Below, in pieces: positions 55,805-64,000 of a stretch of 64,000 nucleotides of DNA. The stretch is from Variovorax sp. Root473 (lineage in GTDB: Bacteria; Pseudomonadota; Gammaproteobacteria; Burkholderiales; Burkholderiaceae_C), in the NCBI RefSeq assembly GCF_001426505.1, contig NZ_LMEV01000002.1, positions 98,023 through 162,022 of the forward strand, read 5' to 3'. The position numbers were made by a program, and so were the translations under genes. The notes under the pieces are model-generated. The model did not search any database. It saw only the letters and a list, made by a program, of their open reading frames with translations, and was not told the DNA's origin. Position 1 is the first letter of the stretch, and every line of letters begins with the position of its first letter.

Positions 55805-57112
55805 ATGAAGAAAAAGCTGCCGATGGCCGCCTGGATCCTGATTGCCATGGTGCTCGGCATCATCGTTGGCTACATGATCTTCACGAGCTTTCCTGACAAG
55901 AAGGCCGCCAAGGAGGTCGCCGACTACGTCTCCATCATCTCCGACGTCTTCCTGCGCCTGATCAAGATGCTGATCGGCCCGCTGGTGTTCTCCACGCTGG
56001 TGGTGGGCATCGCGCACATGGGCGACGCCAAGTCGGTCGGCCGCGTGTTCGGCAAGGCCATCGGCTGGTTCCTCACCGCCTCGCTGATCTCGCTGGTGAT
56101 TGGCCTGGTCATGGCCAACCTGCTCAAGCCCGGGGAGAACCTGGGCCTGCCGCTGCCCGACATCGGCGCCTCGGCCAACCTGGCGACCAACAAGTTCACC
56201 TTCAAGGACTTCGTGAGCCACACGGTGCCCAAGTCGTTCGTGGAGGCGATGGCCAACAACGAAATCCTGCAGATCGTGGTGTTCTCGATGTTCTTCGGCG
56301 TGGCACTGGCCTCGCTCGGCGACAAGGCCAAGACGCTCGTGGCCGCCATCGAAGAGCTGTCGCACGCGATGCTCAAGATCACGGGCTACGTGATGAAGCT
56401 CGCACCGCTGGCGGTGCTGGCCGCCATGGCCGCCACCGTGGCCGTGAACGGGCTGGGCATTCTCATCAAGTTCGCCGTGTTTATGCGCGACTTCTACCTG
56501 GGCCTGTTCGTGCTGTGGGGCGTGCTGATCATGGCCGGCCTGCTGTTCCTCGGGCCGCGCGTGTTCAAGCTGCTGGTGCTCATCAAGGAGGCCTTCCTGC
56601 TGTCGTTCGCCACCGCGAGTTCCGAAGCCGCCTACCCGAAGATCCTGCAGGCGCTCGACCGTTTCGGCGTGAAGCGCAAGATCTCCAGCTTCGTGATGCC
56701 GATGGGCTACTCGTTCAACCTCGACGGCTCGATGATGTACTGCACCTTCGCCGTGCTGTTCATCGCGCAGGCCTACGACATCCACATGCCGATCAGCACA
56801 CAGATCACCATGCTGCTGATCCTGATGCTCACCTCCAAGGGCATGGCCGGCGTGCCGCGCGCCTCTCTCGTGGTGATCGCTGCCACACTCAACCACTTCG
56901 ACATCCCCGAGGCCGGCCTGCTGCTGATCCTGGGTGTCGACACCTTCCTGGACATGGGCCGCTCGGCCACCAACGCGGTGGGCAACTCCATCGCCACGGC
57001 CGTGGTCGCCAAGTGGGAGGGCGAATTGCTGTCCGAGAGCGACGCCGAAGCCAACGCCAAGGTGCTCGACGAGGAAGCTGCGGCCACCCTCGCCCATCCG
57101 GCGCACGCGTGA
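55805..57112 (+). CDS. Dicarboxylate/amino-acid:cation symporter (DAACS family)
   Basis: A 435-residue symporter of the glutamate/C4-dicarboxylate family. Start ATG 55805. Family motifs: LIKMLIGPLVFSTLVVGIAHM, FATASSEAAYPKILQ (the serine-rich loop, S-S pair), FVMPMGYSFNLDGSMMY, LTSKGMAGVPRASLVVIAA and the DTFLDMGRSATNAVGNSIA carboxylate-binding segment. Sodium- or proton-coupled uptake. The following binding-protein gene is 11 bp away, an unusual pairing. Confidence 0.93.
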   Translation: MKKKLPMAAWILIAMVLGIIVGYMIFTSFPDKKAAKEVADYVSIISDVFLRLIKMLIGPLVFSTLVVGIAHMGDAKSVGRVFGKAIGWFLTASLISLVIGLVMANLLKPGENLGLPLPDIGASANLATNKFTFKDFVSHTVPKSFVEAMANNEILQIVVFSMFFGVALASLGDKAKTLVAAIEELSHAMLKITGYVMKLAPLAVLAAMAATVAVNGLGILIKFAVFMRDFYLGLFVLWGVLIMAGLLFLGPRVFKLLVLIKEAFLLSFATASSEAAYPKILQALDRFGVKRKISSFVMPMGYSFNLDGSMMYCTFAVLFIAQAYDIHMPISTQITMLLILMLTSKGMAGVPRASLVVIAATLNHFDIPEAGLLLILGVDTFLDMGRSATNAVGNSIATAVVAKWEGELLSESDAEANAKVLDEEAAATLAHPAHA

Positions 57113-57123
57113 GGCACGCGGCC

Positions 57124-58026
57124 ATGCAACGCCCTGCCCGCCTGCTCGCCGCCTGGGTCCTGTCGCTGCTGGCCACGGCAGCGCTGGCCCAGGAGCAGGC
57201 GCCCACCATGCTCAGCGGCACGCTGGCCAAGGTGCGCGCGAGCGGCACGATCGCCATCGGTTACCGCGAGGCCTCGGTGCCTTTCTCGTACCTCAATGCG
57301 CGCAAGGAGCCGATCGGCTATTCCATCGAGCTGTGCCGCGCGCTCGTCACCGCCATCGAGGACACGGTCAACAAGAGCCTCGCGATCCAGTGGGTGCCGC
57401 TCACCTCCGACTCGCGCATCGACGCGGTCGTCAGCGGCCAGGTCGACCTCGAATGCGGCTCCACCACGAGCAACCTCGAGCGCCAGAAGCGCGTGGCCTT
57501 CTCGCCGACGATGTTCGTCTCGGGCACCAAGGTGCTGGTGAAGAAGGGCGCGCCGATCCGGTCGTTCCGCGACCTGGCCGGCAAGAAGGTGGCCGTGACG
57601 GCCGGCACCACCAACGAAAAGACGCTGCGCGACCTGTCGCAGAAGTTCAAGCTCGACATCGACCTGAAGGTGGCGCGCGACCATGCCGAATCGTTCGCGC
57701 TCGTGAAGGAGGGCCAGGCCGACGCCTTCGCCACCGACGACGTGCTGCTCTACGGCCTGATCGCCCGCGACGCCGCCAAGGCGCAGTACGAGGTGGTGGG
57801 CGACTTTCTCTCCTACGACCCCTACGCCGTCATGTACCGCAAGGGCGACGCGCAGCTGAACAAGGTGGTGATCGATACCTTCCAGGTGCTGGCGGAAGAC
57901 GGGGAGATCCACAGGCAGTACAAGCGCTGGTTCATGCGCAAGCTGCCCTCGGGGGAAAGCCTCAATTTGCCGATGAGCGCGCAGCTGGAAACGATCATCC
58001 AGACGATGGCAGTGAAGGCCGAGTAA
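57124..58026 (+). CDS. Periplasmic amino-acid binding protein, GltI-like, without its ABC partners
   Basis: A 300-residue type II binding protein with a Sec signal (AALAQE, cleavage near residue 22). It has FSYLNARKEPIGYSIELCRAL, VDLECGSTTSNLERQKRVAFS (ligand-binding Arg), GKKVAVTAGTTNEKTL and DAFATDDVLLYGLIA, the aspartate/glutamate-type pattern. No permease or ATPase gene follows; the neighbours are a secondary symporter upstream and hisA convergent. Either it works with a distant ABC system or it senses ligand for the symporter. Confidence 0.9.
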   Translation: MQRPARLLAAWVLSLLATAALAQEQAPTMLSGTLAKVRASGTIAIGYREASVPFSYLNARKEPIGYSIELCRALVTAIEDTVNKSLAIQWVPLTSDSRIDAVVSGQVDLECGSTTSNLERQKRVAFSPTMFVSGTKVLVKKGAPIRSFRDLAGKKVAVTAGTTNEKTLRDLSQKFKLDIDLKVARDHAESFALVKEGQADAFATDDVLLYGLIARDAAKAQYEVVGDFLSYDPYAVMYRKGDAQLNKVVIDTFQVLAEDGEIHRQYKRWFMRKLPSGESLNLPMSAQLETIIQTMAVKAE

Positions 58027-58047
58027 GGCCCGCGCCTGCCCTTTTCT

Positions 58048-58194
58048 TTACCGCGTCGGCCACTCCCAACGCGGAATCTCGCTCAGGTCGAGGTTCGCGA
58101 TGCGGGTCTTGACGAAGCGCTTTTCGAGCACCACTGGTGCCAGGCGGCGCAGCGAGCGGCAATTGGCAATGGCGAGCGCGCAGAGCACGCGCCG
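58048..58194 (-). pseudogene. Possible gene remnant downstream of hisA
   Basis: A minus-strand frame of 48 codons between a TAG at 58195-58197 and a TAA stop at 58048-58050, with no good start. It ends in a protein-like stretch (VLEKRFVKTRIANLDLSEIP, then RWEWPTR) with codon choice like nearby genes. It may be the tail of a deleted gene or chance; the family was not recognised. Confidence 0.3.
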
Positions 58195-58208
58195 CTACGG
58201 AAAAAGCG

Positions 58209-58952
58209 TCAGGCGCCGGCCAGCTCGTCCGCGCGGGCTTGCGCTGCGGCAAAGTCGAGGTCGCCCGAGTAGATGGCGCGACCGCAGATCACGCCTTCGA
58301 CGCCCTCGGGCTCGACCGCGCAGAGCTGGTCGATGTCGGCCATGTTCGACAGGCCGCCCGAAGCGATGACCGGGATGGTCAGCGCCTGCGCGAGCTTGAC
58401 GGTGGCGTCGATGTTGATGCCCGAGAGCATGCCGTCGCGGCCGATGTCGGTGTAAATGATCGACTCGACGCCGTAGTCCTCGAACTTCTTGCCCAGGTCG
58501 GCCACCTCGTGGCCCGTGAGCTTGCTCCAGCCGTCGGTGGCGACCTTGCCGTCCTTGGCGTCCAGGCCCACGATGATGTGGCCGCCGAAGGCGCTGCAGG
58601 CGTCCTTCAGGAAGCCGGGGTTCTTGACCGCGGCGGTGCCGATGATCACGTAGCGCAGGCCGTCGTCGATGTAGCGCTCGATGGTGTCGAGGTCGCGGAT
58701 GCCGCCGCCGAGCTGCACGGGGATGTCCTCGCCGACTTCCTTCAGGATCGCCTTGATGGCCGCATGGTTCTGCGGCTTGCCGGCAAAGGCGCCATTCAGG
58801 TCGACCAGGTGCAGCCGGCGCGCGCCGGCCTCGACCCATTTGCGGGCCATGGCGGCGGGGTCTTCGCTGAAGACCGTGGATTGGTCCATGTCGCCCTGCT
58901 TGAGGCGAACGCAGTGGCCGTCTTTGAGATCAATGGCGGGAATGAGGAGCAT
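58209..58952 (-). CDS. hisA: 1-(5-phosphoribosyl)-5-ProFAR isomerase
   Basis: A 247-residue TIM barrel performing the fourth step, isomerising ProFAR to PRFAR. The catalytic Asp8 in [16 protein letters not shown] and the second catalytic Asp in [12 protein letters not shown] are present; phosphate loops VQLGGGIRD and VIASGGLSN. 63 bp after hisH. Confidence 0.96.
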   Translation of the reverse strand: MLLIPAIDLKDGHCVRLKQGDMDQSTVFSEDPAAMARKWVEAGARRLHLVDLNGAFAGKPQNHAAIKAILKEVGEDIPVQLGGGIRDLDTIERYIDDGLRYVIIGTAAVKNPGFLKDACSAFGGHIIVGLDAKDGKVATDGWSKLTGHEVADLGKKFEDYGVESIIYTDIGRDGMLSGINIDATVKLAQALTIPVIASGGLSNMADIDQLCAVEPEGVEGVICGRAIYSGDLDFAAAQARADELAGA

Positions 58953-59015
58953 GGAAGTGACGCGAGTGCGCGAAAGCCGGGCTATGAAGGGTTCGGCCCG
59001 GTCGGGAAAAAGGGT

Positions 59016-59675
59016 TCAGGGAGTCCAGTGGAGGAAGTTGCGATATAGCTGCAGCCCGTGGTCCGCACTCTTCTCCGGGTGGAACTGGGTGGCAAAAATG
59101 TTATCGCGTGCGATGGCAGCGGTAAAGCATGCCCCGTAATCCGCCTCGCCTACGCTGTGCCGGGCATCGGCCGGACGCGCGTAGAAGCTGTGCACGAAAT
59201 AGAAGTAGCTCTGGTCGGGAATGCCCGCCCATACCGCGTGCGGCTGGGCCTGGCGCACCTGGTTCCAGCCCATCTGCGGCACCTTGAAGCGGCTGCCGTC
59301 GGGCTGCAGGCGCCCGGCCAGGTCGAACTTGATGACCTCGCCGGCAATGAGCCCCAGGCCATCGGTCGGGCCTTCGTCGCTGCGCGACAGCAGCATCTGC
59401 ATGCCCACGCACACGCCGAAGAGCGGCTTGTTGGCCGCGGCCTCGAGCACCGACTCCTGCAGGCCCGAGTCGCGCAGCTCGCGCATGCAGTCGGGCATGG
59501 CGCCCTGCCCCGGCAGCACCACGCGGGTGGCCTTGCGCACCACGTCCGGGTCGGAGGTGACGAACACCTCCACGCCCACCTGGTCGGCCGCATGGCGCAC
59601 CGCCTGCGACACGGAGTGCAGGTTGCCCATGCCGTAGTCGACGACGGCGACGGAATTGACTGCTACAGATTTCAT
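59016..59675 (-). CDS. hisH: Imidazole glycerol phosphate synthase glutaminase subunit
   Basis: A 219-residue class I glutamine amidotransferase giving ammonia to HisF. The nucleophile is the Cys in [15 protein letters not shown] and E of the triad are in [30 protein letters not shown] at the start is typical. It lies about 19 bp after hisB and 4 kb from hisF. Confidence 0.95.
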   Translation of the reverse strand: MKSVAVNSVAVVDYGMGNLHSVSQAVRHAADQVGVEVFVTSDPDVVRKATRVVLPGQGAMPDCMRELRDSGLQESVLEAAANKPLFGVCVGMQMLLSRSDEGPTDGLGLIAGEVIKFDLAGRLQPDGSRFKVPQMGWNQVRQAQPHAVWAGIPDQSYFYFVHSFYARPADARHSVGEADYGACFTAAIARDNIFATQFHPEKSADHGLQLYRNFLHWTP

Positions 59676-59694
59676 AGCTGTTCGCGGACGGAGG

Positions 59695-60312
59695 TCAGAG
59701 CGAGCCCTTGGTCGAGGGAATGACGCCGACGGAGCGCGGATCGAGCTCCAGCGCGCCGCGCATGGCGCGGGCGAAGGCCTTGAACACCGTCTCGCACTGG
59801 TGGTGCGCGTTCACGCCCTTCAGGTTGTCGATGTGCAGCGTGACGAAGGCGTGGTTCACGAAGCCCTGGAAGAACTCGTAGGTGAGCTGGCTGTCGAAGG
59901 TGCCGATCATTCCGCTGGTGAAGGGCACGTGCATCACGAGGCCCGGGCGGCCCGAAAAGTCGATGACGACGCGGCTGAGCGCTTCGTCCAGCGGCACGTA
60001 GGCATGGCCGTAACGGCGGATGCCCTTCTTGTCGCCAATGGCCTGGGCCACGGCCTGGCCGAGCGTGATGCCCACGTCTTCCACGGTGTGGTGGCCGTCG
60101 ATGTGCAGGTCGCCCTCGCAGTCGATGTCCAGGTCGATCAGCCCGTGGCGGGCGATCTGGTCGAGCATGTGGTCAAAAAAGCCGATGCCCGTGGAGAGCT
60201 TGGCCTTGCCGGTGCCGTCGAGGTTGACGCTGACCGTGATCTTCGTCTCGGCGGTGTTGCGGGAGACCGTCGCGATGCGATCGGTGCTGCCCGGGGTCGT
60301 GGGGGTGGTCAT
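59695..60312 (-). CDS. hisB: Imidazoleglycerol-phosphate dehydratase
   Basis: A 205-residue monofunctional dehydratase (no fused phosphatase). Metal-binding motifs: [36 protein letters not shown] and [17 protein letters not shown]. It overlaps hisC by ATGA. Confidence 0.96.
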   Translation of the reverse strand: MTTPTTPGSTDRIATVSRNTAETKITVSVNLDGTGKAKLSTGIGFFDHMLDQIARHGLIDLDIDCEGDLHIDGHHTVEDVGITLGQAVAQAIGDKKGIRRYGHAYVPLDEALSRVVIDFSGRPGLVMHVPFTSGMIGTFDSQLTYEFFQGFVNHAFVTLHIDNLKGVNAHHQCETVFKAFARAMRGALELDPRSVGVIPSTKGSL

Positions 60313-61412
60313 AGTGAGGCTTCGAGCGCCGCCAGCATCTTCGCGTTCTCGTCGGCCGTTCCGACGGTGAGGCGCAGGCAGTTGGCGAGCAGTTCATGCA
60401 TTTTAGAAACGTTCTTCACCAGCACCCCGCGGGCCTTCATGCCCTCGAAGGTCTGGGTGGCATCGGGCACGCGCAGCAGGATCATGTTGGCGTCGCTGGG
60501 CCAGGTCTTCACGCCCGGCAGCCGGGCCAGCGCGGCCATGAGCTGGTCGCGCCCTTCGCGGATCTGGCGCGCCTGGGTTTCGAACACTTCGGCGTGCTCC
60601 AGCGCGAACAACGCGGCTTCGCAATTGAGCACGCTGATGTTGTAGGGCGGACGCACCTTGTCGATCTCGGCGACCAGCGCGGCGGGGCCCATGAGGTAGC
60701 CCAGGCGGATGCCGGCCAGGCCGAACTTGCTCAGCGTGCGCATCAGCAGCACGTGGCGGTGCTTCGCGAGCCGGTCGATGTAGCTGCGGGCGGCGAAGGG
60801 CTGGTAGGCCTCGTCGATCACCACCAGGCCACCCTGCGCGCCCTGGGCCTGCACGATCTTCTCGATGACGGCGTCGTCCCAGAGGTTGGCGGTCGGATTG
60901 TTCGGGTAGGCGAGGTAGACGATGGCGGGCTTCTCGCGCGCGATGGCGGCCAGCATGGCGGCCTCGTCGAGTTCTAAGTCGGCCGTGAGCGGCACGCCGA
61001 CGAAGCGCAGGCCCTGCAGCTGGGCGCTCATGGCGTACATGACGAAGCCGGGCACGGGCGCGAGCACGGCGGCGCCGGGCTGGTCGCAGGCGATGCCGAG
61101 CAGCGAGATCAGTTCGTCCGAGCCGTTGCCCAGCATCAGCCCGAAGCCTTCGGGCAGGCCCGCGTGCGTGGCCAGCGCGCGCTGCAGGTCGGCGCCGCGG
61201 TCGCCGGGGTAGCGGTTGAGCGCCAACGCGCCCAACCGCGCCCCCAGTTCGGTCTGCAGCGCGGGCGGCAGGCCGTAGGGGTTCTCCATCGCGTCGAGCT
61301 TGAGGAAGCCGCGCGCGTCCTGCACCGCGTAGGCGTGCATGGCGCGCACGTCGGCGCGGATGCGGTCGAGCGGCAAACGGGTGTCGGAGGCGGAAGAATC
61401 GGAAACGGTCAT
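60309..61412 (-). CDS. hisC: Histidinol-phosphate aminotransferase
   Basis: A 367-residue PLP enzyme. The [19 protein letters not shown]-terminus, [35 protein letters not shown] and the Schiff-base lysine in [16 protein letters not shown] are all present. It overlaps the upstream Rap1a-like gene by 4 bp and hisB by 4 bp. Confidence 0.95.
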   Translation of the reverse strand: MTVSDSSASDTRLPLDRIRADVRAMHAYAVQDARGFLKLDAMENPYGLPPALQTELGARLGALALNRYPGDRGADLQRALATHAGLPEGFGLMLGNGSDELISLLGIACDQPGAAVLAPVPGFVMYAMSAQLQGLRFVGVPLTADLELDEAAMLAAIAREKPAIVYLAYPNNPTANLWDDAVIEKIVQAQGAQGGLVVIDEAYQPFAARSYIDRLAKHRHVLLMRTLSKFGLAGIRLGYLMGPAALVAEIDKVRPPYNISVLNCEAALFALEHAEVFETQARQIREGRDQLMAALARLPGVKTWPSDANMILLRVPDATQTFEGMKARGVLVKNVSKMHELLANCLRLTVGTADENAKMLAALEASL

Positions 61413-61789
61413 CGGGTGCAGCGGTAGCTGTTGCGGAGGGCGCCGGCCATGACCAGTTGCACGGGCATGTCGGCTTCGTAGCTGTCGGCGTTGCGGCTCA
61501 GCTCGGTCTGGTAGAGCGAGCGGGCCATCGAGGGTTCGAGGCGGCGGCCCTCGATGCAGAACGGCGGCACCTGGCCGTTGCGTTGCGACGATTCGACGCC
61601 CTCGCGCAGGCCTTCGAGCACGCCGACGAGGTAGTAGCTGGCGTAGGCCTTGCCATCCTTCTCGTTGGCTTCGAGCGTGCGCAGCTCACGGATGCTCATC
61701 GCCTGCGCACTGACGCCGACCGCACCGGCCGCCAGGGCGAGCAGCAGCGCCGGCAGGCGCGGCAACAGCAGGACGGCAGCGCGTTGCAT
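61409..61789 (-). CDS. Small secreted protein, Rap1a/Tai-like
   Basis: A 126-residue protein from ATG 61789 with a Sec signal (about residues 1-29, GVSAQA). The mature part has an ASYYLVGVLEGLREGVES helix and a Cys (PFCIEGRR), then a C-terminal Cys (NSYRCTR). This layout resembles Rap1a/Tai-type small periplasmic proteins (immunity-like fold with one disulfide), but no toxin gene is adjacent. The stop overlaps hisC's start by 4 bp, so it is made with the histidine enzymes. Confidence 0.65.
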   Translation of the reverse strand: MQRAAVLLLPRLPALLLALAAGAVGVSAQAMSIRELRTLEANEKDGKAYASYYLVGVLEGLREGVESSQRNGQVPPFCIEGRRLEPSMARSLYQTELSRNADSYEADMPVQLVMAGALRNSYRCTR

Positions 61790-61799
61790 GGCTCGCTGC

Positions 61800-62627
61800 T
61801 TACTTTCGGTAGCGCGGCGGCGGCGCATACGCGCCGTCGGCCGGGAACGCGCTGGGCTGCGAAGGCGAGGCGTCGCGGCGGTTGCGTCGCGGTGCATTCG
61901 GCTCTTCGAGCTCGAACAGCGCGGCGCCGATCACGCCGATGTTGCGCACGTCACCGGCCTCGGTGTTCGCGGCGTAGGCGCGGCCCGGCGCGGCGAAACG
62001 GAAGGCAGCCACTTCGCTCTGGCTCTTGCGGAAGCCCTCGATGTTCAGGGTCTGCTGCGGGCGCAGCACGTAGCCACCGTTGCGCAGGCTGCCGGGCTTG
62101 CCGTTGAGCACGTCCAGGCCGTCGACGGTGGCGATCACTTCGTAGCTGCGGTCGCTGAGGTTGCGAAAGCGCAGCGTGTAGCGCGCGCCTTCGACGCCGG
62201 CGAGGCGGAACATGTCATTGCCGCTTCGACGTGCGCGCTGCAGCGGCAGCGGGCGGTCGTTTTCGTCGAGCACCGACCATTCGATGTCGCCCTGGGCCAG
62301 CTGCAGGTTGAGCCGGCGCTCGGGGTTGCTGCCCGCGTCGCGGCGCACGCTGGCCGCGTCGTTGTAGCCGATCGAGGCCACGTCGTCGGGCTGGTCGGAC
62401 AGGCGCTTGGCAGCCACCGTGCGGGTCTTCGACTCGATGCCTTCGCCCCATTGCGTGCCGAGCTGGGCCGGCGCCGGTGCGGGCTTTGCAGCACTGGACG
62501 TGGCCGCCATCGCCGTCGTCTCGGCGCGGTTCTGCGGCATCTGGGTGCAGGCGGCCAGCAAGGCGGCGCCGGCAACGAGGCCAGTGGCGAAGCGGAAAAA
62601 TCGCGAACGATAGAGGCGTTGAATCAT
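61800..62627 (-). CDS. Lipoprotein of unknown function between hisD and hisC
   Basis: A 275-residue lipoprotein: helix AAALLAAC with the lipidated Cys at about residue 27. The central part is beta-rich (RLNLQLAQGDIEWSVLDEND, GARYTLRFRNLSDRSYEVIA, SLRNGGYVLRPQQTLNIEGF) and the C-terminus is Pro/Arg-rich and disordered. No family recognised with confidence. It is 37 bp from hisD and 10 bp from the next small gene, in the same direction. Confidence 0.75.
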   Translation of the reverse strand: MIQRLYRSRFFRFATGLVAGAALLAACTQMPQNRAETTAMAATSSAAKPAPAPAQLGTQWGEGIESKTRTVAAKRLSDQPDDVASIGYNDAASVRRDAGSNPERRLNLQLAQGDIEWSVLDENDRPLPLQRARRSGNDMFRLAGVEGARYTLRFRNLSDRSYEVIATVDGLDVLNGKPGSLRNGGYVLRPQQTLNIEGFRKSQSEVAAFRFAAPGRAYAANTEAGDVRNIGVIGAALFELEEPNAPRRNRRDASPSQPSAFPADGAYAPPPRYRK

Positions 62628-62664
62628 CTGGCGTGCTCCTCCCTGAAGCGGGGTTCTTGGAGCC

Positions 62665-63987
62665 TCAGATCTTACGCAGGCGCATCCGCGCGGCTTCGGC
62701 GTGGGCCTGCAGGCCCTCGCCTTCGGCCAGCGTGACCGCGATCGGGCCCAGCACCTGGGCGCCGGCCTCGCTCACTTCGATGAGGCTGGAGCGCTTCTGG
62801 AAGTCGTAGACGCCCAAGGGGCTCGAGAAGCGCGCCGTGCCGCTGGTCGGCAGCACGTGGTTCGGGCCGGCGCAGTAATCGCCCAGGCTCTCGCTCGTGA
62901 AGTTGCCCAGGAAGATCGCGCCGGCGTGGCGCAGCAGCGGCTCCCAGCGGTGCGGTTCGCTGCTGCTCACTTCCAGGTGTTCGGGTGCGATGCGGTTGCT
63001 GATCTCGCAGGCCTCTTCCATGCTCTTCGTGTGGATCAGCGCGCCGCGGCCATTGAGCGATGCAGCAATGATGTCCGCGCGCGGCATGGTCGGCAGCAGG
63101 CGGTCGATCTCGGCCTGCACGCGGTCGATGTAGGCGGCGTCGGGGCACAGCAGGATGCTCTGGGCCAGTTCGTCGTGCTCGGCCTGGCTGAACAGGTCCA
63201 TGGCCACCCAGTCGGGCGGCGTGGAGCCGTCGGCCAGCACCAGGATCTCGCTCGGGCCCGCGATCATGTCGATGCCCACGGTGCCGAACACGCGGCGCTT
63301 GGCGGCGGCCACGTAGGCGTTGCCGGGGCCGGTGATCTTGTCGACCGCCGGGATCGTGGCGGTGCCGTAGGCCAGTGCGGCCACAGCCTGAGCGCCGCCG
63401 ATGGTGAAGCCGCGCGTCACGCCGGCCACGTAGGCGGCGGCGAGCACGAGCTGGTTCTTCTCGCCCTTCGGCGTGGGCACGACCATGATGATTTCGCCCA
63501 CGCCCGCGACGTGCGCGGGAATGGCGTTCATCAGCACGCTCGACGGGTAGGCGGCCTTGCCGCCCGGCACGTAGATGCCGACGCGATCCAGCGGCGTGAC
63601 CTTCTGGCCGAGCAGCGTGCCGTCGGCGTCGCGGTAGCTCCAGCTTTCGCCCGACGCTTTCTTCTGCGCCTCGTGGTAGCTGCGCACGCGGCGCGCGGCG
63701 GCTTCGAGCGCGTCGCGTTGCACGGCCGGCAGCGCTTCGAAGGCGGCCTTCAGTTCGGCCTGGGTCAGCTCCAGCTCGGGCAGCGTCTTCGCATCGAGTT
63801 TGTCGAAGCGGTTCGTGTACTCGAGCACCGCCTCGTCGCCGCGCTTTTGCACGTCGGCGAGGATGTCGGCCACCACCTTTTCGATGGCGGCATCCGCGTC
63901 CGCGGACCAATGCAGCCGCGCCTTGAATTCAGCGTCGAAGCTGGCTGAGTTCGTGGACAGTCGGGCGGGGGCTGCTTGCAGAGTCAT
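62665..63987 (-). CDS. hisD: Histidinol dehydrogenase
   Basis: A 440-residue Zn, NAD-dependent enzyme, the last two steps of the pathway. NAD- and substrate-binding regions: [57 protein letters not shown]. The catalytic and zinc residues lie in [28 protein letters not shown] and [23 protein letters not shown]. Intact; hisG presumably lies beyond the window edge. Confidence 0.96.
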   Translation of the reverse strand: MTLQAAPARLSTNSASFDAEFKARLHWSADADAAIEKVVADILADVQKRGDEAVLEYTNRFDKLDAKTLPELELTQAELKAAFEALPAVQRDALEAAARRVRSYHEAQKKASGESWSYRDADGTLLGQKVTPLDRVGIYVPGGKAAYPSSVLMNAIPAHVAGVGEIIMVVPTPKGEKNQLVLAAAYVAGVTRGFTIGGAQAVAALAYGTATIPAVDKITGPGNAYVAAAKRRVFGTVGIDMIAGPSEILVLADGSTPPDWVAMDLFSQAEHDELAQSILLCPDAAYIDRVQAEIDRLLPTMPRADIIAASLNGRGALIHTKSMEEACEISNRIAPEHLEVSSSEPHRWEPLLRHAGAIFLGNFTSESLGDYCAGPNHVLPTSGTARFSSPLGVYDFQKRSSLIEVSEAGAQVLGPIAVTLAEGEGLQAHAEAARMRLRKI

Positions 63988-64000
63988 GTGCGTGAGGTTC

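Overview
The window is high-GC DNA from a betaproteobacterium, most likely Comamonadaceae of the Variovorax type. This rests on the petABC-sspA-sspB-tRNA-Thr block, the hisB/hisH/hisA and hisF/hisI/hisE-HIT-tatABC-degS-like arrangement, and the abundance of TRAP and symporter genes. The species is an inference, because no rRNA gene or named marker is present.

Layout. (1) 1-7260: a sugar-acid type catabolic locus. A LacI-family repressor, cut by the window edge, is divergent from a TRAP solute-binding protein, a fused DctQM permease, a VOC metalloprotein, a RuBisCO-like protein and a DUF1537 kinase. (2) 7478-10189: a fold-type I aminotransferase divergent from a MocR-type regulator. (3) 10368-14707, minus strand: the cytochrome bc1 operon petABC, then sspA, sspB and tRNA-Thr(TGT). 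(4) 14868-45000: a large exopolysaccharide/capsule region. It holds a LuxR-type response regulator, a yjbE/yjbF/yjbG-yjbH-like operon whose last gene is a GfcC-YjbH fusion, a CapD/PglF-type 4,6-dehydratase, a Wzb phosphatase and a Wzc tyrosine kinase. A degenerate IS3/IS407-type element follows. After it comes a long minus-strand assembly operon, read from right to left: wza, wecB, wecC, GT2, aminotransferase, acyltransferase, wzx, wzy, GT2, bi-domain oxidoreductase, heparinase II/III-like protein, GT4, PglC-like initiating transferase, PglD-like acetyltransferase, PglE-like aminotransferase, VanZ-like protein. (5) 45574-50641: mscL, pdxA, a Nif3-like gene, an MHS-type MFS transporter and a DegS-like protease. 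(6) 50759-64000: tatCBA, a HIT protein, a DUF4870-like protein and the histidine genes. The histidine run is split by a plus-strand symporter/binding-protein pair, a hexose-phosphate mutarotase, and two small envelope-protein genes between hisC and hisD.

How the genes work together. The EPS region has nearly all parts of a Wzx/Wzy-dependent pathway. Precursor genes point to UDP-ManNAcA (WecB, WecC) and a UDP-diNAcBac-type sugar (dehydratase, PglE-like, PglD-like) handed to lipid by the PglC-like transferase. A 4-amino-dideoxy sugar is probably made by the second aminotransferase and acyltransferase. Wzx flips, Wzy polymerises, and Wza/Wzb/Wzc control chain length and export. The heparinase-like protein and the bi-domain oxidoreductase have no assigned step. 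The catabolic locus at the left end resembles the RuBisCO-like-protein/DUF1537-kinase parts of D-apionate catabolism, but it uses a TRAP importer and carries an uncharacterised VOC enzyme. It is the best candidate in this window for an undescribed pathway.
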